Shown one piece after another: positions 24,417-32,588 of a stretch of 64,000 bases of DNA. Position numbers and translations under genes: made by a program. Under the pieces are notes generated by a model, which was not told the origin of the DNA, searched no databases, and saw nothing but the letters and a program-made list of their open reading frames with translations. Source of the DNA: Halobium salinum (GTDB taxonomy: Archaea; Halobacteriota; Halobacteria; Halobacteriales; Haloferacaceae); NCBI RefSeq assembly GCF_026586625.1, contig NZ_JAODIW010000008.1:615811-679810 (forward strand), read 5' to 3'. Position 1 is the stretch's first letter. Each line of letters opens with the position of its first letter.

Positions 24417-25892
24417 ATGACCGAAGACGACGCCGGCGACGACGCTGACACCGGCACCGACGCCGGCGCCGAAGACGACCTCTCCCGCGTCGTCGCCGGC
24501 GTCCGGGACCGGGTGACGCCCGACGTCGAGGAGGCGACGCGCCTCGCCGAGGCCGCCGACGACCTCGTCGCCCGCGTCGAGGCGGCACTCGCGGACCTCC
24601 CGGTCGACGTCGAGGACGTCGACACCGTCCAGGTCGGCTCGACCGCCCGCGGGACGTGGCTCGCCGGCGACCGCGATATCGACCTCTTCGTGCGCTTCCC
24701 CGGTGAACTCCCGCGAGACGATTTGGAGTCGTACGGTCTGCAGGTCGGCCGCGCGGTGCTCCCGGACGGTCGCGAGGAGTTCGCCGAACACCCCTACGTC
24801 ACCGGCGCGTACGACGGGTTCGACGTGGACCTCGTCCCGTGTTACGACGTGCCGGACGCGACCGGCATCCGCTCGGCGGTCGACCGGACGCCGTTTCACA
24901 ACGCCTACCTCGCGGCGAGGCTGGACGAGGACCTCGCCGGCGACGTGCGCGTCTTCAAGCGCTTCCTCAAGGCCATCGGTGCGTACGGGAGTGACCTCCG
25001 GACGGAGGGGTTCTCGGGCTACCTGGCCGAACTGCTCGTGTTCGAGCACGGCGGGTTCGTTCCCCTTCTGGAGGCCGCCGCCGACTGGCACCCGCCGGTT
25101 CGATTCGACCCGGAGGACCACGGCCGGGCCGCGTTCGACCACCCGCTCGTCGTAATCGACCCGACGGACCCCGAGCGCAACGTCGCCGCCGTATGCTCCG
25201 CGGAGAACGTCGCTCGCCTCCAGCACTACGCCCGCGACCTGTTGGCCGACCCCCGGGAAGGGCTGTTCTTCCGGGACGAGTCCGGACCCGAGCATCTCGA
25301 CGCCGACGCCGTCCGCGAGCACGTCCGGCGACGTGAGACGACCCCGGTCGCCGTCGTGTTCGACACCCCGGACGTGGTCGAGGACCAGCTCTACCCCCAA
25401 CTGCGCAAGTCCCTCGACGGAATCCAGTCGGAGCTAACTCGTCGCGGGTTCGGTTCGATTCGGGCCGAGACGTTCGCCGCGGAGACGACCGACGAACTCG
25501 GGCGACAGGCGTTCGGGCGCGCCGTCCTCCTCGTCGAACTCGAAGTCGCCAAACTGCCGGCCGTCGAGCGCCACGAGGGGCCGCCGGTCCACGTCGACGA
25601 GCACGCCCGCGGCTTCTACGAGGCCTACGCCGACGACCCGGACGTGTACGGGCCGTTTCTCGACGGTGACCGCTACGTCGTCGAACGCGAGCGGGAGTTC
25701 ACCTCCGCGGTCGGGTTCGTCGAGAGCGACTCACTGTTCGACGTCGCGCTCGGCGTCCACGTGGCGGAGTCGCTGAACGAAGGGTACGAGGTCTTGGCGG
25801 GGGAGGAGGTGGCCGAGTTGGCCGAACACGACGGTGTCGACGGCGAGGCGTTCGGTGTCGAGTTGGCGCGGTACCTCGACCCCGAGCCGTAG
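24417..25892 (+). CDS. cca: CCA-adding enzyme (archaeal class I tRNA nucleotidyltransferase)
   Basis: A 491-residue enzyme that adds or repairs the CCA end of tRNAs, needed because no tRNA gene here encodes CCA. The nucleotidyltransferase core has VGSTARGTWLAGDRDIDLFV with metal ligands Asp87 and Asp89 and the third Asp in GFDVDLVPCYDV. Helical and RRM-like tail domains follow (RVFKRFLKAIGAYGSDLRTE, GFSGYLAELL). An acidic, low-complexity extension of about 20 residues at the N-terminus is haloarchaea-specific. It lies close to two tRNA genes on the opposite strand. Confidence 0.93.
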   Translation: MTEDDAGDDADTGTDAGAEDDLSRVVAGVRDRVTPDVEEATRLAEAADDLVARVEAALADLPVDVEDVDTVQVGSTARGTWLAGDRDIDLFVRFPGELPRDDLESYGLQVGRAVLPDGREEFAEHPYVTGAYDGFDVDLVPCYDVPDATGIRSAVDRTPFHNAYLAARLDEDLAGDVRVFKRFLKAIGAYGSDLRTEGFSGYLAELLVFEHGGFVPLLEAAADWHPPVRFDPEDHGRAAFDHPLVVIDPTDPERNVAAVCSAENVARLQHYARDLLADPREGLFFRDESGPEHLDADAVREHVRRRETTPVAVVFDTPDVVEDQLYPQLRKSLDGIQSELTRRGFGSIRAETFAAETTDELGRQAFGRAVLLVELEVAKLPAVERHEGPPVHVDEHARGFYEAYADDPDVYGPFLDGDRYVVEREREFTSAVGFVESDSLFDVALGVHVAESLNEGYEVLAGEEVAELAEHDGVDGEAFGVELARYLDPEP

Positions 25893-26362
25893 TTCTTCGT
25901 TGTTCCCGTCGTCGGTTCTCGGTGGGTTCGTGTTCGGGTGTTTCGAGAGGCACCGGGTCACCGGTTCCGAGCGGAATCACGAAAGTCCCCGCCGTCTCGG
26001 CGGTCCCTTTCGGAGTCCCACCCAGCAGTACCGCCGCCTCACGCCTTCCCAGCCTCCGGGCGACCGCGACGAAACGCGGCCGCGGTCCCTCGCACGATTC
26101 CTCGCGGCAACGCGAGACCTTCGGTCTCGCTGGCCTCCGTTCGCTTCCTCACAGAGACGACAAGCCGCCGGCGACGAAGCGAGTCTTTCGGTAGATGAGC
26201 GACCGAAGGGAGCGAATCGGTTGAGGGGTTGGTCGTGCGGCCGGGTGGAGCTTTCGTGAAGCATCTCGGCGATTCCTCTCCATCTCGAGCAACGGCTAAC
26301 TACTCCACAGTTCACTCACCGAGAATTCGAAACGGGCCCACCACGAGCGACTACGAGAAAGC
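25893..26362. other. Non-coding gap between cca and the deacetylase gene
   Basis: About 470 nt without a credible gene on either strand. The genes on both sides converge on it. Local sequence is rich in short inverted pieces (for example GACCTTCGGTCTCGC near 26117). No tRNA, ribosome binding site or repeat shared with the rest of the window was seen. Confidence 0.5.
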
Positions 26363-27370
26363 TCAGTCCAGTCCGTGTACGCCGCGAACCTCCTCGACCA
26401 GCTCGATAACGTCCTCGTCCACGTCCTCGTCCGGTTCGATGGGCGAGCGTCCGTCGAACGTCTCGTGGACGGTCGCCACACCTTCCGAGAGCGTATCCAG
26501 CCCGTAGCCGCCCTCGAGGACGAACGCGAGCGGGGCGCCGACCTCGTCGCCGACCGTCTGCATCCGGTCGGTGAGCAGCGCGTACCCCTCGGTCGAGACC
26601 CGCATCCGCGAGATGGGGTCGTGACGGTGGGCGTCGAACCCCGCGGAGACGATGAGGAGGCCGGGGTCGAAGCGCGCCAGCGCAGGGAAGAGCACCTCGT
26701 CGACGACGTGGACGTAGTCGGCGTCGCCGGCGCCGGCCGGGAGCGGAACGTTCAGCGTCGCCCCCTCGCCGTCGCCGTCGCCGGTCTCGTCGACCTCGCC
26801 GGTACCCGGGTAGAGGCCGTCCTCGTGAGTGGAGGCGTAGAACACGTCGCCGCGGTCGTAGAAGATGTCCTGCGTGCCGTTGCCGTGGTGGACGTCCCAG
26901 TCGAATATCGCGACGCGCTCCGCTTCGCCCGCGTCGAGTACGTCCTGAGCCGCGACGGCGGCGTTGTTGAAGAAGCAGAAGCCCATGGCGTCGTCTTCGA
27001 CGGCGTGGTGGCCCGGCGGGCGCCCGAGCGCGAAGGGGGTCTCGCGGCCGTCGGCGCCGTCGAGGGCCTCGTGAGCGGCCCACTGACAGAGCCCGGCGCT
27101 GGCGAGGGCGGCGTCCCACGTCTCCGGACAGGCGACGGTGTCGGGGTCCCAGTTGCCGCCGCCGTCCGCACAGAACGACTCGACCTCGTCGACGTAGTCG
27201 GCGTCGTGGACGGCGCTCACCGCGGCCTTGTTCGCCGGGTCGGCGTCGACGTACTCGACGCCGTGTTTCTTCTGGAGGCCCCGTCTGATGGCCCGGAGTC
27301 GGTCCGCCGTCTCGGGGTGCCGGCCCCCGGTGTCGTGTTCGAGGCAGGTGTCGCTGTAGCCAAAGCGCAT
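26363..27370 (-). CDS. hdaI: Histone deacetylase family protein
   Basis: A 335-residue zinc amidohydrolase of the class II HDAC/acetoin-utilisation type. The charge-relay histidines are His121-His122 in GRPPGHHAVEDDAMGFCFFN; zinc ligands are Asp159 and His161 in IFDWDVHHGNGT, plus an Asp in SAGFDAHRHDP; the transition-state Tyr lies in LEGGYGLDTL. I chose the ATG at 27370 (MRFGYSDTCLEHDTGGRHPE), which is family-typical; the longer frame overlaps the histone gene. It starts 4 nt after the histone stop, so the two form an operon. It should deacetylate protein lysines; histone as the substrate is inferred. The symbol follows the H. volcanii gene. Confidence 0.88.
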   Translation of the reverse strand: MRFGYSDTCLEHDTGGRHPETADRLRAIRRGLQKKHGVEYVDADPANKAAVSAVHDADYVDEVESFCADGGGNWDPDTVACPETWDAALASAGLCQWAAHEALDGADGRETPFALGRPPGHHAVEDDAMGFCFFNNAAVAAQDVLDAGEAERVAIFDWDVHHGNGTQDIFYDRGDVFYASTHEDGLYPGTGEVDETGDGDGEGATLNVPLPAGAGDADYVHVVDEVLFPALARFDPGLLIVSAGFDAHRHDPISRMRVSTEGYALLTDRMQTVGDEVGAPLAFVLEGGYGLDTLSEGVATVHETFDGRSPIEPDEDVDEDVIELVEEVRGVHGLD

Positions 27371-27374
27371 GGGT

Positions 27375-27806
27375 CTATTCGAAGAGCGCGAAGTACGTCT
27401 CGATGTCTTCGGCCTGGATGGTACGTCTGTCGGCGTGACGGGCAAGTGTTGCGGCCGCGCCCGCGACGTTGTCGGCGTAGTCCTCGAGGATGTCGGCGAG
27501 CGCGATGCGAGCCTCCATCGCCACCCGGTAGCGGTCGCCGATGTGGAGTCGCGCGATACGGTCCACCGGCGCGACGGGCAGTTCGAGCGACGAACGCTCG
27601 ACCACCTGCTCGACGCCGAAGTCGTCCGCCATCAGGGTCTTGCGGCCCTCGGCCGCGGCCTGCTCGGCGGCGCTCTCGGCGAGCGTCGCGCCGTGGGTCT
27701 GGATGCGACGGGCGAGTTCCTCGGCGGCGTCGGCGCTCACCCGGAGGTCGCCGGCGTTGCGCCGGATGATGGCGTCGACCGGGGCGAACGGCAGCTCAAC
27801 GCTCAT
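27375..27806 (-). CDS. hstA: Archaeal histone with two fused histone folds
   Basis: A 143-residue protein made of two consecutive histone folds (about 2-67 and 73-140): LPFAPVDAIIRRNAGDLRVS ... KTLMADDFGV and LPVAPVDRIARLHIGDRYRV ... RRTIQAEDIE. Such pseudodimeric histones are the haloarchaeal form and can wrap or regulate DNA as a two-copy assembly. It is very acidic compared with methanogen histones. A TATA box at 27831-27836 sits about 27 nt before the ATG, so the mRNA is leaderless. The deacetylase gene follows at once. Confidence 0.93.
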   Translation of the reverse strand: MSVELPFAPVDAIIRRNAGDLRVSADAAEELARRIQTHGATLAESAAEQAAAEGRKTLMADDFGVEQVVERSSLELPVAPVDRIARLHIGDRYRVAMEARIALADILEDYADNVAGAAATLARHADRRTIQAEDIETYFALFE

Positions 27807-27830
27807 GACCTCATACCTGCACGTGCCGGG

Positions 27831-27836
27831 TATAAT
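27831..27836 (-). promoter_or_regulatory. TATA box of the histone-deacetylase operon
   Basis: TATAAT on the + strand (ATTATA on the minus strand), centred about 27-28 nt before the histone ATG at 27806. This is the spacing for a transcript that starts at or next to the ATG. Confidence 0.6.
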
Positions 27837-28038
27837 GCTTTCCGTTACGGCGTTTCTCCGTCCCCGAGAGCCGATATCGGCGACGCTCGTCGCTCCGCTC
27901 GGACCGGGACGAGTGAGGCGAGTACCGCGAACGACTCGGCGGGCTTCAGGGCCTGACGGCCGCGACGAGCCGCCTCAGAACACTCCACGGTGGCGAACGT
28001 TCGCGCCACGAAGGCGCTCGCGTCGCGACCGTTCGGGG

Positions 28039-29553
28039 CTAGAACACCTCGTCGGCGTCGATTCGGCCGTCGCGGACGGGGCCGCGCACCGTCACCTGTT
28101 CGCCGAGGCGAAGCTCCGCGTCGGTGTCGACGCTCCGAGTCTCGGTGCCGTTGTCGAGGACGACCGGGGTGCCCGCCTGGACGACGGTGCCGGTGAACTC
28201 CTCGGACTCGTCGTCGGCGTCCGCGGTCGAGTCCGACTCGCCTTCGTCCATCGTGACGGCCGCGGCCTCGGCACCCACGTCGCGGCCCGTGTCGCTGTTG
28301 CTACTGCCGCCGCCACTTCCGTCACTGTCGCCGCTGAACGCCGACAGTCCCTGGTTCGCGCTGCCCGACCCGCCCGACCCGCCCGAGCCGGCTCCACCCG
28401 CGGCCGCGGCGGCGGTGGCCTCCACGTCCACGTCGGCGTCCGCGTCCTGAAGCACGCTCACCGTCGAGCGCCAGCCGGCGGAGGCCTCTAGGTCGTCGCG
28501 CCAGCCGTCCTGAATCTCCACGTCGGTGAAGACGACCGTGTCCGCGAGGTCGACGTCCTTGTCGGCCTTGTCACCCCACAGCGCGACGCGTATCTCGCCG
28601 GTCTCGTCTTTCAGGCGGACGTTGCGCACCTGCCCGGTCGAGCCGTCGTCGCGGTCGAACGTGCGCTTCTCGTCGACCTCGATGATTCCGCCGGCGATGT
28701 CGACGGTCTGGTCTATCTCCAGCGAGCCGATGTCGCTGGTCTCCGGGACGTACTCGATGGTCTCGTCGATCTCCTCGACGGCGCCCCGGTTGCCGACGTG
28801 GAGTTCGAGGGACCCGTCGCGCTCGCGGACGTACCCGTCGACGACCTCGACGGAGACGCCGGACTGGAGCTCCTCGACGAGGTCCGCCTTCTCGTCCCAG
28901 AGCGTCACCCGAACCCGGCCCGTGGGGTCCCCGAGCGTGAGGTTGGCGACGCGCCCCTCCGAGCCGTCGTCGCGGTCGAACGTCCGAATCGAGTCGGTGT
29001 CGAGCACCTTCCCTTTGAGGTTCACGTCCGAGAGGCCGAGCGAGAGGTCCTCGACGCGGTAGCTGTCGAGCACCTGCACTTCGACCGTCTCCTCGGGCGC
29101 CGGCTCGGTCTCGTCGACGTTCACCTCGACGCCGTTGTACCCCTCCTTCGGCCGCCCGCCGATGCGGATGACCTGTCCCACTTCGAGTTCCTCGATGGCG
29201 GCGTCGGCGAGTTCGTCCCACATCGCGATGCGGATCCGGCCCGTCTCGTCGGCGACCTCGACGTTGACGACGCGACCGTCCTCGGCGTCCTCGCCGTCGC
29301 GTTCGAAGGTGCGTTTCTCGCCGACGCTGACGACCTTCCCGAGGAACTCCACCTCGTCCATCCCCGGCTCGATGTCGGCGATGCCGCTCACCTCACCCCC
29401 CTGGTCGTCGAGTTCGTGTGCGATGAGCATCGCCGCCGTCTCCTCGTCGGCGAGGCCCCCCATCTGCTCGACTTTCTCCTCGACCGCCTCCCGGAACTCG
29501 TCGAGGGATACCTCGGCGTCGAGGTCCTCGTAGACGTCCTCTATCGCACCCAT
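28039..29553 (-). CDS. rpa2: RPA-like single-stranded DNA-binding protein (multiple OB folds)
   Basis: A 504-residue ssDNA-binding protein. After an N-terminal helical region (1-60) come three OB folds (about 65-160, 165-265 and 270-370), recognised by the repeated core FDRDDGSEGRVANLTLGDPT / TFDRDDGSTGQVRNVRLKDE / RTFERDGEDAEDGRVVNVEV with GRIRIAMWDE, GRVRVTLWDE and GEIRVALWGD. A Gly/Ser/Asp-rich linker (about 385-450) leads to a small C-terminal OB-like piece (EFTGTVVQAGTPVVLDNGTE). No zinc finger is seen, which fits haloarchaeal Rpa2 rather than Rpa1/Rpa3. A TATA-like CGCTTAAGCG about 30 nt upstream supports the ATG at 29553. It lies upstream of the histone gene on the same strand. Confidence 0.85.
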   Translation of the reverse strand: MGAIEDVYEDLDAEVSLDEFREAVEEKVEQMGGLADEETAAMLIAHELDDQGGEVSGIADIEPGMDEVEFLGKVVSVGEKRTFERDGEDAEDGRVVNVEVADETGRIRIAMWDELADAAIEELEVGQVIRIGGRPKEGYNGVEVNVDETEPAPEETVEVQVLDSYRVEDLSLGLSDVNLKGKVLDTDSIRTFDRDDGSEGRVANLTLGDPTGRVRVTLWDEKADLVEELQSGVSVEVVDGYVRERDGSLELHVGNRGAVEEIDETIEYVPETSDIGSLEIDQTVDIAGGIIEVDEKRTFDRDDGSTGQVRNVRLKDETGEIRVALWGDKADKDVDLADTVVFTDVEIQDGWRDDLEASAGWRSTVSVLQDADADVDVEATAAAAAGGAGSGGSGGSGSANQGLSAFSGDSDGSGGGSSNSDTGRDVGAEAAAVTMDEGESDSTADADDESEEFTGTVVQAGTPVVLDNGTETRSVDTDAELRLGEQVTVRGPVRDGRIDADEVF

Positions 29554-29817
29554 AATCTTGTCAAGAGGCAGGGGAACGCCGCGCTTAAGCGTTGTCCTTG
29601 CGCCGATACCACCGCGCTGTCGGGCGATTCCGGGTCACCCGCTCGGCCGCGTCTCCGGGGTCTTCCGTGGGGAGTCACGGGGTGACTGGTACCGTCACCG
29701 TACAAAAGTGTCAGCTCGGGTGAGGGCCGGCCGTCGGCGGGGTGGCGAAGACGGCGAAACGACCGAGACGGGGAAACGAGATTACGAGAGCGGCGAGGGC
29801 CGGGGCGGTACGCCGCC

Positions 29818-30393
29818 TCAGCGCTCGACGGTCGCGACCGTCTTCGTCTCACCCATCGCGACGTGGACAACCTCGACCGTCGCCGGCATCCCACCGGACA
29901 GCGACACGGTGGCCTCGTAACCGCGGTCGACGATGGCCTGCGTGCAGGCCGTGTCGGCGCCGCCCTCTTTCTCGGTCGTCACCGTAATCCGGAGCGTCTC
30001 ACCGCTCATCGCCGCGTCCTGCAGTTTCGGCACGTGACAGCCGTTCGGCCCCTGGATACAGCCGACGGCCGTCACCGCGTCGGAGACGAACTCGACGCTG
30101 GCCCCGTCGGCCCCGCCGCACTCCTGTTTGGGAGTGAGTTCGGTGTTCGCGACGCTGGGGTTCGACCCGCCGCCGGAGTCGTCGGAACCGTTTCCTCCAC
30201 CGGTACCGTCGTCGCCTCCACCGGTGCCGTTGTCACCTCCGCCGGCGTCGCCGGCGTCGGAGCCGTCCGTCGGCTCGTCGGTGGTGGCACCCGATTCGTT
30301 TCTGGCGTCGCTGCCGCTGTCGCCGGCGATACACCCGGACACCGCGGCGGCGGTGCCGGTCACCATCGCCGCGACGAAGCTACGGCGCTTCAT
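29818..30393 (-). CDS. Putative lipoprotein with acidic/glycine linker
   Basis: A 191-residue exported protein. The N-terminus MKRRSFVAAMVTGTAAAVSGC has a lipobox-like VSGC with Cys at 21; the RR pair suggests Tat export, usual for haloarchaeal lipoproteins. A long Asp/Gly/Thr linker (about 23-75, with GTGG/DDG repeats) spaces out a C-terminal beta domain of about 110 residues (VTAVGCIQGPNGCHVPKLQD, TACTQAIVDRGYEATVSLSG) holding four cysteines. It is probably anchored outside the membrane; the role is unknown. I chose the ATG at 30393 because the signal starts there. Confidence 0.7.
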   Translation of the reverse strand: MKRRSFVAAMVTGTAAAVSGCIAGDSGSDARNESGATTDEPTDGSDAGDAGGGDNGTGGGDDGTGGGNGSDDSGGGSNPSVANTELTPKQECGGADGASVEFVSDAVTAVGCIQGPNGCHVPKLQDAAMSGETLRITVTTEKEGGADTACTQAIVDRGYEATVSLSGGMPATVEVVHVAMGETKTVATVER

Positions 30394-30572
30394 ACCCCGA
30401 CCGACGGGAGGGATTTTGAAAGCGGTTCCGTACGCACAAAGAGCTCTTTGTGCTATGTGGGGCGCCGAGGTCGTCGGCCGGGCGTGAGGCGGCCGGTGGC
30501 CGCGTGTGGGCACGGCTCACTGCGGCGGCGGACCGTAACCGACTTATGTGGGTCGGGTGTACTCGAAGATGA

Positions 30573-30645
30573 GTCCTGGTAGGGTAGTGGACTATCCTCT
30601 TGGCTTGCGGAGCCAGGGACCGGAGTTCAAATCTCCGTCAGGACG
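30573..30645 (+). tRNA. tRNA-Arg (GCG)
   Basis: Acceptor GTCCTGG/TCAGGAC, anticodon stem TTGGC/GCCAG around loop TTGCGGA (anticodon GCG), T-stem CGGAG/CTCCG with loop TTCAAAT, discriminator G. D-arm GGGT...ATCC is short but acceptable. No intron. A TATA-like ACTTATG lies about 30 nt upstream. Degenerate copies of its 3' end follow downstream. Confidence 0.92.
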
Positions 30646-30718
30646 TTTTCGCGAGACCACAACCGCGAGCGACCTCTGTGTCGCTCGCGCGTTCTGTCGA
30701 GCGTATTCGGACGCTATG

Positions 30719-31085
30719 GAGATTTGAGCAGCGAGCACGCGAACGGAGTGAGCGTGCGAGTGAGTTCAAATCTCCGTCAGGACGTTCACTTCGTTCACGA
30801 CCTGACGTGCCCCACGCTCACTGCGTTCGCGTGGGACTCCGTCAGGACGTTTCTGCGGGACGCAACGTGACGAGCGCAGCGAGGAACCTGCGTCCCACGA
30901 ACGGATACTCGGCGATTTGAGCAGCGAACGTGCGAGCGTCGCGAGCGCGTGAGTGAGTTCAAATCCCCGAGAGAGCACGCTCTCACGTGCCCCACGCTCG
31001 CTTCGTCGCCGGCGGCCGCGCCGCAGGCTTCCAGCGGGACCGGATGTCCCGCACGGCTCGCGTCGGACTCCGTCAGGCCGTTTTG
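30719..31085. repeat. Degenerate tRNA-Arg 3'-end repeats forming palindromes
   Basis: Downstream of tRNA-Arg its 3' end recurs: GTTCAAATCTCCGTCAGGACG near 30765-30785 (exact over about 20 nt), GACTCCGTCAGGACGTTT near 30836-30852, GTTCAAATCCCCGAGAG near 30957-30973 and GACTCCGTCAGGCCGTTTT near 31066-31084. Two copies are preceded by an inverted GATTTGAGCAGCGA with GAGCGTGCGAG-rich arms, giving large palindromes (30719-30775, 30915-30970). No gene is credible between 30646 and 31139. It is built like the cluster beside tRNA-Phe. Confidence 0.7.
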
Positions 31086-31139
31086 CTGTCGGTAGAACCG
31101 AAGTAGTCACTCACGGCCACCCCCACCGAAACCACAATT

Positions 31140-31442
31140 TCAGGCGACGACCGGGTCGTCCTCGGTGTCCTCGTCCGGAGCGCCGACCGCCGGCAGGTCG
31201 ACCGTCGGAGCGTCAACCGACGGCACGTCGAGCGTCCCGTGCTCGTCGGACGGTGGCTTACTCGGCGAGTCGTCGGCGCGCCCCCACCGACGCGACCGAC
31301 GGTAGCCGGCGCCGACGCTCCGCGGCCGGCCACGGGTCATCGGATGGGTGTCGAGCCAGGTGCGCTGGCACGTCAGGCAGTAGTTCCCCTTGTAAGTGTT
31401 CGTGAAGCTGTACGTCGTTCCACAGGCGATACACTGTGACAT
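31140..31442 (-). CDS. Small zinc-ribbon protein with acidic tail
   Basis: A 100-residue protein with an N-terminal zinc-binding pair, CIACGTTYSF (Cys4, Cys7) and GNYCLTCQRTW (Cys22, Cys25 by count), then a basic stretch (RGRPRSVGAGYRRSRRWGR) that could touch nucleic acid, and an acidic, Pro/Asp-rich tail. The start is ATG 31442. The family is not recognised. It is divergent from another zinc-ribbon gene at 31720, with about 277 nt of sequence between them in which I see nothing firm. Confidence 0.55.
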   Translation of the reverse strand: MSQCIACGTTYSFTNTYKGNYCLTCQRTWLDTHPMTRGRPRSVGAGYRRSRRWGRADDSPSKPPSDEHGTLDVPSVDAPTVDLPAVGAPDEDTEDDPVVA

Positions 31443-31719
31443 CCTTCTCACTGGACAGGTCATCCGTCGGCGATGCGCGGTACCTTGTCTCCACGTTCTA
31501 CTACGCGCCTGAGGTATTCATGCTATCGTGGGACATGCGTCGGTGGCGCACTCCCCCGGAAGCCACGTCCCGGAGCGACCGCGCGGTATCGCGGTTTCCT
31601 TGGCCTCACGCCGTTCCGTCGGGGGGAGCGTCGACACGTCGGCACGACGTACGGCCGTCAGGTGGGCCCGCGGTACGTTCTTGCTCGCCCGAGCAGTATC
31701 TTCGAGCGAGGTGTGACTC

Positions 31720-31884
31720 ATGGGAATCGTGACCCGAGTGCGGGCGGCCATCGGCCGTGACGGCGACGAGCGGTCGGCGGTGTACCGCTGTGTGACCTGT
31801 CAGAGTACGTTCGACGGCCCGGCGGCCGAGGACCGACTCGTCTTCTGTCCGAACTGCGGCTCCGACGCCGTCAAACCGGTCTGA
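31720..31884 (+). CDS. Small zinc-ribbon protein (54 aa)
   Basis: MGIVTRVRAAIGRDGDERSA leads into CVTCQSTF (Cys24, Cys27) and CPNCGSDAV (Cys43, Cys46), a classic four-cysteine zinc ribbon. The length and layout match small haloarchaeal zinc-ribbon proteins without assigned function. It is followed 53 nt later by the DUF309 gene on the same strand. Confidence 0.65.
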   Translation: MGIVTRVRAAIGRDGDERSAVYRCVTCQSTFDGPAAEDRLVFCPNCGSDAVKPV

Positions 31885-31937
31885 GTCGGTCGCCGCCACA
31901 CGAAACCGGTTTTTCCGCGGCGGTCCACACGACGACT

Positions 31938-32558
31938 ATGGACGACGCGCTTCGAGCCGGCGTCGCCGTGTTCAACGCCAGCGACTACCACGACGCCCAC
32001 GACGCGTGGGAGGCGGTCTGGCTCGACCTGCCGGAGGGGAGCGACGACGAGCGCTTCCTCCACGGGCTGATTCAGTTCACCGCCGCCGTCCACCACGCCC
32101 GGAACGGGAACTGGACCGGCGCGACCGGACTCGCCGAGAGCGCCCGCGAGTACCTCGCAGCCCTCCCCGACCCCTACCGTGGCGTCGACGTAGGGCGGGT
32201 CCGCTCGTACCTGAGCGCTCTCCGCGCCGACCCCGAACGCGCCGAGCGCGCCCGCCCGCCGCGACTCCGAGTGGACGGGCGACCCCTGGCGCCGACCGAC
32301 CTCGGCTTCGACGCCACCGTCCACGTCGCCCGCCTCCGAGCCGAGGCCGGCGGCTACGACGCGTCGACCGTCGAGACCGCAATCGACCTCGCACGGGAGG
32401 AAATCGCAGACGACGCCGGGAGTCGCACTCGCTTCACCGCGCTGGTGATGGACTTCGCCACCGACGGCGTCCACCGCGACCTGGTGTACCAGCGGCTGTC
32501 GGAACACGTCGCTCGCCGCGACCGGCGGCGCTCCGACGTGGAGGGCCTCTTCGAGTGA
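31938..32558 (+). CDS. DUF309 domain protein
   Basis: A 206-residue soluble helical protein. The DUF309 signature HDAHDAWEAVWLDLPEGSDD (about 18-37) with conserved His and Trp-Glu, then LHGLIQFTAAVHHARNGNWT, is clear in the first 90 residues. The second half (about 100-206) is a haloarchaeal extension without known domain. The function of DUF309 is not established. It converges with a winged-helix gene on the opposite strand, 30 nt away. Confidence 0.75.
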   Translation: MDDALRAGVAVFNASDYHDAHDAWEAVWLDLPEGSDDERFLHGLIQFTAAVHHARNGNWTGATGLAESAREYLAALPDPYRGVDVGRVRSYLSALRADPERAERARPPRLRVDGRPLAPTDLGFDATVHVARLRAEAGGYDASTVETAIDLAREEIADDAGSRTRFTALVMDFATDGVHRDLVYQRLSEHVARRDRRRSDVEGLFE

Positions 32559-32588
32559 ACTCTCCCCGTCGCGCCGAGAGCGGCCGGG

